Assembly (NCBI GenBank): GCA_016987375.1
Contig: PJRA01000040.1
Span: forward strand, 48,314-108,334
DNA length: 60,021 bases
Source of the DNA: Brachionus koreanus
Taxonomy: Eukaryota; Rotifera; Eurotatoria; Ploima; Brachionidae
Reading direction: 5' to 3'
How positions within the stretch are numbered: the stretch's first letter is position 1; the number at the start of each line of letters is the position of its first letter. A model generated the notes under the pieces. The model worked only from the letters and a program-made list of their open reading frames with translations. It was not told where the DNA came from and searched no databases. A program made the translations under genes and the position numbers. Shown in pieces: positions 23,874 through 36,518 of this stretch.

Positions 23874-26800
23874 ATGCTTTGTGGATTAAAAACGTTTGTT
23901 GTACTCATCTTTTTTAAATTGATTTCAAACACTAAAAATAGCCTGATTGATGAAGAAATTGAGCATTATAAACAGATTTATTCTAAAGATACTTTTTTTT
24001 CTAAAAAATTAAACTTGTCATTCAAAACTTGCGACTTAAATCAATTTAGTTTCAATGGGAAAGTATTTGAACCTTGTATTCTTTCTTTTAAAAAAAGTAT
24101 CCTCCAAATATTAACAATTTTTTAAAACTAATTCTAATTAAAATAGGATCAAAAATAAATGGCTCAATTTCGAAAAAAGACAAGCAAAAGCCAAGATTAT
24201 TTAAAAGAAGTACATTTCTTAAATATAATTTATAATTTATTAACTTAGAAATATTAACATTCATTTTTAAGTGTTAGGAATGTTGTCCAATCTTGGAAAT
24301 TTAGCAAATCTAGTGTCAAGTAATGCAGAAGATGTTGCAAACTTAGAAGAAGAAGAATCTGTTGTTAAAAACAAAGTTCTAGACAACAATGCTAAAATGA
24401 CCGAATATTTGTCAGAAGCTAAAAATGATAAACCTGAACTTGGTGATTCATTAAATGAGGTAATTTAGAATATAAATTTAATGAAATTTTTTTTATTGAT
24501 CTTACTTGTTTATTTAAATTTGAATAGCTTCACATTACCAATGATGTTTCATTTAATGGATTTGATGAGTTCAAATTTGGAGATGTCAGAGTTTCTGTAT
24601 TGGATGACAATATGTAATAGTAATCAAATTTTTAATTTAATATCAGACTATAAGGTTAGAAAAAGGAACGATCCTACTGGAACAACAGTTAGCGTTGATT
24701 TTCCACTCGGAATAGGCTTATATATTACAAACGAATGCTACAGGGAAATAGATCAGCCAGAGTGCAGCAAATTGTTTGATAGATCAAGGTATACTAAACA
24801 ACAATCGTGCGGTGATGTAGGTGTTTAATTTTATTACAAATTTTGTTTTAAATTTTTATTGGGTTGTAATTAAATGTGCTCTTAAAATACTCAATTAAGA
24901 AACAAAAAAAAGTTTTATTTTGTTTTGTTAAATTTTATATAATTTAGAAAGAAATTATATAATCTTGAGATAATAATACGTTCAAGTAGCTTACCCAGAC
25001 AGCTAGTAATACTAATAGGTCGATAATTAGATTGATCTTGTGTAGGAGAAGATTTCTTAGGTATCATTGTGATATTGGCAATTTCCAAGCTTTACGAACT
25101 GTACCTCCTTGAAGACTAAGATTAAAAAAAAGATCTATTATCTATTTTAATAAATTTAAAGGTTGGTTTTTTAACATTAGAATGTGGATAAGGTCAGGTC
25201 CGCAAGCTGCTTCTTTCTTAGCTTTTTTAATGCCGAAATCATTTCATTAAGGCTAATCGGTTCGTTGAAGTTAGGCTGACTATTACTCTTAAAATATTTT
25301 TTATTAGAGTAAGATATTTCTGAATCTTTTTCAGTGTTTTCAAGGTCAAGATCACCTCCAAGAATAAAGTTTTTATATATCTTATTTATTTTTTCAAAAG
25401 GATTAAAATTAAGAAGTACAATTGTGGGTTTATAGAGGCTAAACACACAAAATTGTTCGTGTATTCCATAATTTAACTTAATTGAGAGAAATTCTTCAAA
25501 TGAAAAATCTTGAATAAATTCTTTGCCTTCCTTAACTAAAATAGCTACACTTCCTCCATATTTATTACGTGGCTAAGTAATTGAAATGTAATTATTAAAA
25601 TCAAAATAAATATTTGATTCACTCAAATCAATTTTTATTTTGTTAAGTAATACTTTAGTAATGCATCTGCTAACTCTAAATACTGCTTTTTTGGTTCATT
25701 TTCTTCTTGTTCTGTTTCGGATTGTCTTTTGATTTGGTTTCTTGTTTGGACAAATTGAACATACTTGTATCGATCATTTTGAACAGATGTCGGCACCTGC
25801 GGGTGTACTAGAAATTGTTCAATATCTAAGTGGTCTTCTAGGACTGGAGTTTTTAAAATTTGAGCACTTAAGTGAAGAAATGGTATAGATGCTTGGACAT
25901 TTGATACATTTGGTTGATAATTGGGATTTTTGAAAGGCATCAAAATTCGCATTTAAAATTCCTGGGTAAGAAGTGGAAACGAAAATTACTGTACCTTCTA
26001 GAATCCGGTAATCTGTTTGCGTCTTTAAGACTAAAAATTGTTCCATTAATATTGATTTTTCAATTGTAAATATTTGAGAGTTAAACGCCTAGTTAAATTC
26101 GATAATTCATACTTTGTTGGACCAGAAATTGTAAATAGACGTAATTGCATTATTTTCGTCTTGGTTTAAGGCGATATCAAGCGCACTGAACAGAGTCTTG
26201 TGGCTAACTGGTTTGTCGAGCTTCTTCAAATTTAGCTTAACCGAATTCTTGAAAATCCATCGAGGGGTTTCGCTTGGATTAGCTAGATTAAAAAAATAAA
26301 AATAAAAGTATATTAAAAATAGGTTTAATGAAATAGAGAGATATGGAGTTTCGCTTGGATAAGCAGATTAAAAAAATAAAAATAAAAGTATATTAAAAAT
26401 AGGTTTAATGAAATAGAGAGATATGGAGTATATTTCAGATGTTTAATTAGAGAGATAGTAAGGTAGCAATTACACAGAGGAGTAGGATATTCAATATATC
26501 TTGAATTGAAACCTTCCTTTTATTCTTCAACCAGTCTGACGACCGATGAAACAGAATGACTCAATCCTGTCCTATATTTCTCACTCAACTAAAAAAGTCG
26601 ATTCGAGTTGGTTTTTAATGTTGGTTTCTGAAAATGAATTTAAACAGGGAAAGGAATAATCTCATGATTTAAATTTTTATAGTAAATTTTAAAGTTTAAA
26701 TTTATTTTGGATTTAGTTCCTTTTCCAAAGATCATTTAGCATGACTTTTCAACAAATATTTTCATTTTGCATTTGAAAAGCTATTGCTCAACTTCTTTAG

Positions 26801-29800
26801 GGTATTCATTTATTATGTCTTCGAAAAGTCACTCATCAAATTTTATCTCCAAAATTACTTATTCTATTTCTTGTAATAAATATTTTATAATATAATTTAA
26901 TTGAATTTTAAATTTTAGTTATCCATTAATTTAATTGTTGCTTTCACTTTTCCCAAATTAAGCTAAGCAAAATGATATTTCAGGATTATATTTTTCTTCA
27001 AACCTTACTAAAATCATTGAGTTTAGAGAATAAAATGTCCGATGAGGAATATTGTGACGTTAACCAATATGTTTCAAAGGAATCTGATCTATCAGAAATA
27101 GAAGAGGTGTAAAAAAAATATGGTTCGAATGGATTTATTTTGAAATTTCAAATCTTTTTATGAACATTACAATATTCTATTTTCAACATGAGAGACAAAA
27201 TTTAAAGCTAATTGTGAAATTGATGATTGAAAGTTTGTAAACATATAATTTGTTTGGCTGCAACTTAAAAACTAGTAAAGATTACAATTGAAGCAAAGCA
27301 AACAGTTATCGGACAAAAATCAGCTCGAACAAGGCCTTGCCTAGAAAAGCCTTGGAGTATCAAACTTTTAGAGTTTGGTAAAGACAAAATAAGAAATATA
27401 ATGAATTAACTTCAGGGATAAATCAAAAAATTAAGGTATTGGTTTTAAATTATTTAGATTTAGGAGATATTATTGTATGAGTGATCGTTTAAGTAATTTA
27501 AGATATTGAAAAATAAAACCCCAATAAAAATTCTAATTAATTTTTTTATTAAAAAATTTTAAATTTTTTTTAAAAATAATTTTCAAAATTTATTTAAAAA
27601 TAATTTTAGTCTATGATACCTTCGGCTCATGTGATCGGCACAGGATTTTTGTTAAGCAAAGATGGAGTAGACAAAACTCGGCGAAAAAGTTTAATATCTC
27701 GGCTCTGCAATAGACCGACTAAATATGGAGGTTACTTGATTCCAGACGGTGTGACCATTGCAGAAATATACGATACCGAAGCTCATAGTGTATTTTTCAC
27801 AGATGCTAATCAACTTGTTACATATTTGTCGTCAAGTTATGGCCAAACAATAACAAATGAAGAATTGGACTATTTTTCAGCCACTTTTGGTGGAGGTGTG
27901 TCTGTACTTTCATTGTCCGCAAAGCATGAAAATGCTAAGCTCAATAAAAAATCCAATACAAAAAATCAAAATGAAAACTTGAATGGACAAAAAGACAAAC
28001 AAACTCTTCTCAGTCTATTCGAAATAAATGTAATCCGCTATGCACTCTTTATAGAAAACGTTCACTCTGAGAGTATAGATCCATTCTTTCTAATTGATTT
28101 TATGACTTTGCCAGAAAATTATTTTTTAGGCGATGCTGTTCAAAAGTATGAACAGTTTATTTTCCGATATGGTACTCATTACATACACTCTGCCGAATTT
28201 GGAGGTCAAATTTTGTTCGAAAATACACGTTTATTTGAGTCTAGTTCCAACATTAATGAACAGTTAGCTGAATCGTGGAATGAAATTCAAAAATCATTTG
28301 GCTCATCTATATCTGCAGGAGGAAGTGTAAGCGTTCCAGTAAATGCTATGACTGCAGACGGAGGAGCCTCAAGTCTTAATATAAATACGAATGATAAAGG
28401 TCGAGCAGAAAAATTGGCATCGTTGAATAAAGGTGCCCAATTTAGCCAAAAAAATTGGACCAGTCTATTTCTTCAGTCCCAAGGTGGAAACATCAATATC
28501 GCTAAGCTAATAACTAGACTTGAGAGCAACACTGGTGATTCGCTTTTGGAATGGTTAAGGAGTATACCAAGATATCCAAAAGCTTTTAAAGTTAAAATGA
28601 GACCATTAAATGAATTGTTAAATTTTAATATTAGGAATTTTTTTCTAAATCAATTTTCAAATCAAACTTGTAAAAAGTCTGAAACTAGAAGATGCATTCA
28701 TGGCACAAGTGTTGAACAATTTGTAGAAGAATTTGACAAAAGACGACGATCGCTTGAATTTGCTATTGAAATATTTCGACACAGGGTAATTTTTAATTAA
28801 TAAACAAAAAACTTGAAAATTTTCATAAGAAATTTAATTAATTAAACAAGTTTTCAAAAAAAATTTTTTAACTAAAAATATTACTTAATTTAATAAATTT
28901 TTTTTTTTTTTCAGAACGATTACCAGTTTACGGATCTAGAGGTTGAAGCTGGTACCGCAGAAACTTGTCTTTTCTCTGTACATTCAAAATCTTATATTTT
29001 TCCTAGTTATAAGGAAATATTAAATGGTACAGAGTTTAAAGTAGTAATGAAACTTGATGCTGACTACTGTAAATAAACCATGAACTCAAAATATTTTTGC
29101 AAACTTGATAGGTTTACTGAGATTTTTTTGAGCTGATTAACTAATTAATTGATAATCTTCAGTTCACAATTGATTTCTCTTATGACATTTTTTCTCTTAT
29201 CTATGATTAATCCGCTTTTTCCTTTATTTTTTTTTTTCGATTCCTTTATCTACATCGTACTTGCCAAAACTTGAGTTTAGGAATAGATTTAAAAACCATA
29301 TACTCATTTATTAATTATTTATTAATTGTTTATCTGTATCTAGCTAGAACTCCTTCTGAATAAAACATAAGTAGTAGTAGTAGTAGAAGTTCTTGCTGCG
29401 ACACCTAACATGTAGATTGTCTAAGCCCATCACCACCAATTGGACGTGTAGAGCTGTAGCAGCCGATTCCATTGAACTTATCTAAGGCCATTTTAAAGTT
29501 AGCGGTTGACTTTGATTTCACTACATTTTCTGGCAACTTATTCCAATTCGGAACTACTCTGTTTGAGAAAAATACGTGTCTGGCTTTTACTGCAGCCGCA
29601 ATCAATTTTTCTATTTCTTCTTAACGCCCCGGCTGGTCCCTTGTTTTCTGATTTATTCACTAGATTCTTGACCAAGCTTACCTTTTCTATTCCATTCACT
29701 AATTTGTACATTTCAATCAAGTCCCCTCTCATTCTTCTTTCACTCAGCTTTGTCAGTCCTAATTTTGTCAGCCTCATTTCATACGGCATATTTCTTCCAG

Positions 29801-32800
29801 ACAACGGTATTTTTATTGCCCTCTCTTGCACCTTTTCCAACGCATTCACGTCCATTTTCATACTTGGATTCCAAACCTACACTGCGTAATTTATGTGGGG
29901 TCTCACCATGGATATATACAATCTAACCCAAAATCTTTCCTCTCTACTTGTAAAAGTTCGCTTTAGCATTCCAAATACCCTACTCGCTTTCGCACAAGCA
30001 CTTTTCACTTGGCTAGTCCATTTTAAATCTGATGAAACCATCACTCCAAGATCCCTTTCACACTCTGTGGTCGCTAATGTAATATTTCTGTTGCTTTTTT
30101 GTGTATACTTATGCCTTTCATTTAGTCTGCCGAAATGCATTACTTTACATTTGTTAGCACACAGTCCCATACGCCAAACCTCTATACATTTACATACTGC
30201 ATCCAGAAATTTCTGTAACATCGCTCTCTCATAAACATTATTAACTAAACCGAGTAATTTTGAGTCATTTGCGTACAATTCCATTCTATTTGAAACGCAG
30301 TCGGGTAGGTCATTTATGTACAGAACAAATAGCAGAGGTCCAAGTACAGACCCTTGCGGAACTCCACTCAGTATCTCTGAACATCTAGAAACTTCATCAC
30401 CAAGTACAACCCCTATAAAATATAAATTTTGTAAAAAATAAATTTTTCCAAATTTATCAACTAATCAATTAGATGTTTATTGTCCATTGATAAAATATTA
30501 TGAAATAATTAAAAGGAAAAAGTCATTTATCATATACAAGTTTAAAAGTTTTCGTGAAATCGGTTCACCCATCAACATAGCGCTAAAATATTTTAATTAA
30601 TTAAATTTGTTAACTAGATATTTCTTGAAGATCCATTCTTAAGAGGAGAAGAAATATTTCTGATGTTTCATAACAATTTATGGTTCAGTAAACAACGTGA
30701 TGGCAACTACAATTTTCTAAGAACCTACAAGATGCCGTCTCCTGGATTCTATCAAGCCAGAAAACCGGTATTTTGATATTTTTTCCTATTTTAAATAAAA
30801 TGCAAACATTACATTATTTATCTAAAAACTACTACTGATTTAATATACTAATTAAATATAAAATCGTAATCAATCATTTATTAATTAGCTTTGTTTTGGA
30901 TCGCACTTTTTTACAATTGAATGTTCTCTAAAATACTAAAAAAAACAAATTTTAGTTTATTTGGATTTTTAATTGTAGCTAAAAAAAACCAAATAAAAAT
31001 GAAAAGTTTTTAATTAATAATTTTAATCATGGTGCGAAAAAAATTTTATTTCGTTATTATTTCAAATAAGTTTTAATAGTTTTAAATATTATGAATTTTT
31101 TTTCAACATATATATTTTATATCTATTTTCATAGCTAATTTTATTTTTCAGTGGACAGAATAATCAAAAATTATTTTAATAAAAAAAATAGCTAATACAA
31201 TTAATATTAGTAGATAAAAAAATATCAAAATATAAACAAAAAATATTAGAAAAAATAATTTACATTTTAGTATTTTTTTTGGGCGCTCTCTTTTTTCTAG
31301 AGGTTCGTTTGAATTAATACTTGTGATTAAAATTGATGAAATCGGTTGAACAAACATTTGATTATTATTGTTATTACGGATTATTATTTAATTCATCGAC
31401 TTGAACCCATTGAATGTCGGTGAACTAATGCCATCTTTGCTTTTATGCTCCTTTCTCGCCTTTTAATCGCTTCAATATTCAAATCAAGAGCCGAAAATTT
31501 GCACAACCCAATATTATAAGCTACTCCAATTACGTGTTTGCATATGTAGTTTTTGTACCAATACGGACACTAACATTTGCTGTCATTGAGTTTAGTTAAA
31601 CCTTAAATAACGCAAAACATTTAATTCTTTGACATAAGCTTCAAATGAAAACCATTCACGTTTAACGAAATATCCTTTGCATATTGACTTTGTTGCTCAT
31701 ACTGAAAACATGTAAATTATTTGCTGATTCAAGCTATTTATTTATTTGTTTTTTGTACCGAGCTAATGCTCCTTCAGATGAAAAAAATAAAAATTTATAA
31801 TCAAAATAAAATAAAAAGTAGAAAGTATAATTTAAAAAGGAAAATGATATATTCCGCTTTGTATTCCTCCACTAGTCTGATAACTAATGAAATGAAAGAC
31901 TCAGTCCTGTCCCAACATACCTCTCACTCAACTCAAAAAGTCGACAAAAAGACTGTTAGTAATTAAGTTTATTAAAAGTCTCTTGATGCATGATAGGGAG
32001 TTTCATATTTTAATCTAACTATAGATCTTACTGCTGATCCTGATTTGCTTGTAATTTTTTTATATTTTTTTCTGAAAATGAATTCAAGCAAGGAAAAGAA
32101 TAATCTAGGATTGATCCGAGAAAAGATTTATAAAGGCTCCCTAACGTTTTTTGATTAAGACTCCATTTTTTGTTTGAAAGTATGTTAATTAGATTTAGAC
32201 TTGTATTGCAGCGTTTCTCGTCAACAAGTAGATTGAAATTTAGTTTAGAGTCAAATTTAATACTGAAATTATCATTTTCCACATAATTAGTCATTGTTCT
32301 AGTTCATTGGTGTATTTACTTATCTATTTTCAAGCTTCCCCTTTTTACTGAAAATAAAAAAAGTTACTAGATCATTCGCAAAAAAATACAGAGTATTCAT
32401 TATTTGTTTTATTTCTTTTAGGGATATCATTTATATATATATACTTAATAAAAGAGGACTAATAACTGAGGCTTGATGAACACATGCAGTAATTTGGTAT
32501 TCACCGCTCAAGTGGTCATTTACGTTTACTTTAAATGTTCTAGAGTGTAATAAGGATCTGATCCAGTTAATTAAGTAATGTGGTGGATTTATTTTAATCA
32601 ATTTATAAATCAAACCTCATGCCAAACCCTATCGAAGGCTTTAGAAATGTCAAAGAAAAGGAAAAAAACTCTTTTCTTTATATTAAATGACTCTCCAATT
32701 TTCTGAATCAAAAAATAAAGATTATCAGAGTTTGGCCGTTGTTTCCTAAAACCAGATTGCTCTTGTATAAGTAATGAATTTTGTTTTAAAAAACTGTAGA

Positions 32801-35800
32801 CTATTCTATACGCTCAAGTAACTTTCCTAGACAATTTGTTATACTGATTGGTCTATAGTAGAGGCTCAATTTCAGTTTTCCATGATTCGGGAACTATACC
32901 TGCGATTACTTTTTTTGGAACGCATGTGTAACAAATATGAGACAGAAGATAACAAGTGCTGTCAATTGCTTTACCAAAAGAGAAAGAGATGACGAGAAGG
33001 CTAAAGGTAAATATTGTCATAACTGATAATAAACCGTTTGTGATACTAATAAAAACTAAACCGAATACAAAAAATAATTTTAAAGTTTAAATAAATTATT
33101 AATCAATTTTAAATTAATTTATTTTTCATTTAAACGTTGTACCACTATTAAGTATTATATATTTTTTGTAGCTTAGATTTTATGCTTTTAAACGATATAC
33201 TTTTATACTTACTTTATATCAAAATTGTTGAAATATTCATCTATTAAAATTACCATATCCTAAATTTAAAAAATCCCGTAAAAAACTTCTTAACATCAAA
33301 TTTTTATATATTTTAGGTAATCATTTAATAGCATTATTTTAAAATTATAATTTTATAAAATTTTCTTTTTCAATACCTAAATTTGATCAGAAGATATTAA
33401 AAAAAAACATATATTTTTTGAAAATAGACTTTTTTTATAAAACCTTAATATTATGTTGAGTTATAAAAATTTGTGTTTTTCAAAATGTTGGATATTTTGA
33501 TTGTGGCATCTTTGCAATTCTTAAAATTGATATTATACGTTAAAATAAACAGAATTGAATTACTAAACTAAAAAAGGTGCAAGTTTTTTACTAATATTAA
33601 ATAGTAGTGATAATTTATTAAATATTATTAAAGAAAATTAAAAACATTTTTTTTATAATTTTTGAGCATGATCACCAGAATTTTATCATAAACTGTTTTC
33701 AAATTTTAAATTTGAATTAAATTTATTTATCAGTCTATCTGAGGTAATTTTTGATTAAGCCAAAAATAATAATCAAAATAAGCATAGAAATTAAAAAGAT
33801 GAAAGTCAATTTATATTAAAATATTAAAAAAAAAACTCTACTTAATTAACTACTGCATAGCTTTTTTTTTTATAAATTAACTAAAGCCAATAAAAATTTT
33901 TTCTAATAATTCTACATATAATAGATAATAATAAGAAATTTAGTATTTGACTATGATGATTCATCAGGTGAATTGAAATTTATAGAAATCGGTAAAAATC
34001 TAGAAAGTCATTCGTCTCAATTGAATCTGAAAAAGTTTAGCATTAGAAAATCTCAAAAATATGAACACTGGAGCGATAATGGGTTTTTACAAAATTCTAA
34101 AATAGCTCAAGCAAGCTATGTAAACGTTCTTCAAGGCATAGAAAAAGCCAAAAAAGATCGGTTCTTCATAATGCCATGCAACCTTGACTGGTCATCAGCG
34201 AACAGTCGACGCTTTTCTATCTCTCTCAATTATGGCAAATGCCTTAGGTTTATAGCTTCATCTTTTGGAGACATATTTTTAGTAGTGGCAACAAATCCAA
34301 ACGATGAATACACATGGTATTTTGTTCAAATATCTTCTTATGGAGTTGCCTTTTATCGAGCTGGCCTAGTAGTCAAATATCGTCTTGATCCTCGCTCTGG
34401 TTCTTTGAAAAATTCAGATCTATTCAGAAGATTTTTTATTTGTTTTAATTATGAAACAAGACAAAATAAAATTGGATTGTACATTCAGTACGGCATCATT
34501 GAGGGATATGATTCAAAAGAAAAGGTACATTTGACTTATTTCGATCCATATCCGATTGAGCCAAGATACTACATGTTTGGTAGTTATGATTCAAAAATTT
34601 TTATCTATGATATTACAGTGAACATATTGACACATGACCAAGAAGCTATGCTAAGATGCTCGGGAGACTTGACTGATTCTTATGATCAAGAAAAATGTCT
34701 TAATCTATGTCATAATGTTTGTATTGGATGCTATAAAGCAAATAGTAGCACTAACTGTATAAAATGTAGATATGACTCAATAGTTCAGAACGAAAAATTA
34801 ATTTGTCTTAATAGCTGCCCATTTGGATATGAATTGGATTCAAAAGTTAAAAAGTGCATCGATATAGATGAATGCTCGCGAAATGATAGCTTTATTATTT
34901 ATAAAAATCGATTCAAAAATGATATATACAAGTGGAGAAGATGTGATTCCATTTTTGGCATGTGTATAAATACGATTGGTGGCTATGAATGCAAGTGTCA
35001 AGATGGATATGACGGTGATGGATTTAGATGCACAGATGTTAATGAATGTGATTATGAAAATACAGATAGCGCTTTGATTGCTGAATGTGGCGAAAATGCC
35101 ATGTGCTTGAATCGAAATGGTGGATATGATTGTAAATGTTTGGATGGCTTTGAAAAAATTAATCAAAAATGTATAGATATTGATGAGTGTAAGCTTAAAG
35201 TAGATGAATGTCAAATCAACGCTTATTGCATTAATAAAATTGGATCATATAAATGTGTGTGCAAACCAGGTTTTCGTGGTAACGGAATACACTGTGAAGG
35301 TACTGTATTTATTTCAAGTTTAATGTATAAGGAATTTGTAGTGATGATGGTCTAGCTAGGTTAGCAGTTTTTGGTTTTAAATTTAAAGTAATAAAATTAT
35401 GGCTTTAATATTGAAGAAAATAAAATTTAATCTTTAATTAATCCTTAATAAAGATCTTGATCCTAAACCATTTTTTTTTTCAAAAATTGGAATGTTTAAT
35501 TTTGATAATAAAAGACAATCACTTTCAATTTTTTTTCAAATCCTTTTAAAGCTTTAATAAAACAGAAAAATGTTTTTAATTTTGAGCTCATTTTAATTAT
35601 TATTAAATTAAATGTTTTTTAGGAGACCTAATTAAACAACCAAAAATTGGTCGACCAAAAGTTTGCAACAATATTTATTAAGTTGGCAAAGTTGGCGATT
35701 TTGCTCGACCAAGCTTTGGTTAACCAACATTACGAGGAATTTGTGAATTTTTAAACAAAAACTAAAACAAACATTTCAAATTAAAATATTTATTTTTTTC

Positions 35801-36518
35801 TAAGAATTTAAAAATCGTTCTGCAAAATAAATCAGCTGATACAACGTTTGTATCACCCAAATTTGGTCTGTGCAAACTGTTCAATTTAATTTTAATAACA
35901 CAGACTAAATTTAGGTGATTCAAAGCTTGTATCAGCTTAAATTTTTATTTCTATTTTTTGTTCAAAAATTCACAGCTCCATTTAATATGAAAATTTGAAG
36001 AAAAATTCTTATTTTAATTTTTTGAAACTAAAATAAATAATTTTTTTTAGATATAAATGAATGTGAACAAAAATTTTCAAAATGTCCAGCAAATTCCAAA
36101 TGTCACAACACAATAGGTTCTTACTATTGTAGCTGTAATGAAGGTTTTGTAGCAAAAAACAGGGAATGCGTATCACCAATGTTGCAAAAAATCGAAACAA
36201 AAACATCCATTTCAAAAAAATACTCTAATTGTGATCAAATAAGTAAACAAGAAAAGCATATATACTGCACATTTAAAAATGATTGTGATCAGAAAGCAGA
36301 CTGTATTTATGCTCTAGACTCAAAGAGCTATAGGTGTAAATGTTGGCCCGGTTATATAGGAGATGGATTTAAATGCTATGGTAATTTAGAATTGTTTGAT
36401 TAATATTTTTCAAATAAATTTTAATTTCAAATTTTTAGATTCAAAAGTTCATTTTTATTCGAATGGAAAAATTTGCAGAAATATTGGCTTAAATCAAATA
36501 GAGATTATTTGTGTATAA
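23874..36518 (+). CDS. Secreted MACPF and EGF domain protein
   Basis: A multi-exon gene read from splice sites: 23874-24096, 24147-24209, 24272-24459, 24528-24613, 24660-24816, 27610-28785, 28915-29068, a candidate exon ending at 30767, 33944-35299, 36051-36380 and 36439-36518 (stop). It starts with a signal peptide (MLCGLKTFVVLIFFKL). The large exon 27610-28785 is a MACPF domain with the signature YGTHYIHSAEFGG and a Gly-rich stretch near 28300-28360. Exon 33944-35299 has a beta-rich module resembling the Methyltransf_FA (farnesoic acid O-methyltransferase-like) domain, a Cys-rich segment, and calcium-binding EGF repeats (DIDEC, DVNEC). EGFs continue in 36051-36380. MACPF proteins are pore-forming or adhesion proteins of immunity and development. 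The exon at 30618/30631-30767 does not keep phase with both neighbours, so a missing exon, a mis-set boundary or damage is possible. Confidence 0.7.
24950..26290 (-). mobile_element. LINE remnant with ORF1-like, endonuclease and RT start
   Basis: It lies in the intron 24817-27609. Going down the minus strand, an ORF1-like segment (about 26290-25635) comes first. It is followed by endonuclease motifs (YGGSVAILVKEGKEF near 25560, FILGGDLDLEN near 25350), then the start of reverse transcriptase (EPISLNEMISALKKLRKKQ near 25240) and scraps to about 24960. Frameshifts separate the pieces. The polymerase core and 3' end are missing, which is unusual for a simple 5'-truncated LINE and implies a later deletion. 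Confidence 0.7.
26267..26428. repeat. 81-bp tandem repeat, two copies
   Basis: GTTTCGCTTGG at 26267 and again at 26348 starts two copies of an 81-base unit that differ at only a few bases. The unit overlaps the upstream edge of the LINE remnant. Confidence 0.85.
26500..26690 (-). mobile_element. LINE 3' region fragment
   Basis: It shares blocks in the same order with the 3' part of the LINE at 31850-32120: TTCTTCAACCAGTCTGA-like, CTCAATCCTGTCC, TCTCACTCAACT-AAAAAGTCGA and TTTCTGAAAATGAATT. It is therefore a second, more decayed copy of that LINE's 3' end. Confidence 0.6.
26972..27112 (+). other. Small acidic open frame
   Basis: A 46-codon frame starts at an ATG and ends in an acidic stretch (MSDEEYCDVNQY, SDLSEIEEV) just before a donor-like GTGTAA. 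A second open stretch follows at about 27278-27410 (QTVIGQKSARTRPCLEKPW). They may be exons of a degraded transposase, since acidic starts of this kind are common in transposases, or chance. Both sit inside a MACPF gene intron. Confidence 0.3.
29325..30418 (-). mobile_element. 5'-truncated CR1-like LINE, well preserved
   Basis: On the minus strand, from 30418 down, it reads ILSGVPQGSVLGPLLF, YINDLPDC and then MELYANDSKLLG, with YAND where YADD is expected. KCKVMHFGRLNERHKY, the thumb region (RDLGVMVSSDLKW) and a C-terminal NRVVPNWNKLPENVV block follow. The 3' end near 29330-29390 has a diverged GGAGTTCTAGCT hairpin-like block and an AAT-rich tail. A few frameshifts (near 29870 and 29600) break the frame. 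It sits in the intron between exons at 28915-29068 and 30618. It is the youngest-looking LINE in the window. Confidence 0.85.
31733..33010 (-). mobile_element. Jockey/CR1-like LINE, decayed
   Basis: On the minus strand, the order is FDISKAFDRVWHE (near 32640), INPPHYLINWIRSLLHSRTF (32560), SPLLLSIYINDIP (32450), an F-A-x-D scrap, and LNLINILSNKKWSLNQKTLG with LDYSFPCLNSFS (32028-32294). The 3' end carries GGAGCATTAGCTC and a CAAATAAATAAAT tail at 31733-31790. This 3' terminus matches the fragments at 26500-26690 and 55-120, giving a family in this window. Frameshifts make it non-functional. Confidence 0.8.
35829..35940. mobile_element. Hairpin MITE in an EGF-gene intron
   Basis: The outer ends AGCTGATACAA and TTGTATCAGCT are inverted repeats. 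The inner parts (ATCACC, AAATTT, GTCTGTG and their complements CACAGAC, AAATTT, GGTGAT) also pair, leaving a loop of about 25 bases. At about 112 bp with no coding content it fits a foldback MITE. I did not find a second copy here. Confidence 0.5.

Noticed and set aside
29371..29388. (GTA)n run as an independent microsatellite
   Set aside because: It is next to the 3' end of the LINE at 29325-30418 and is probably part of that element's terminus.
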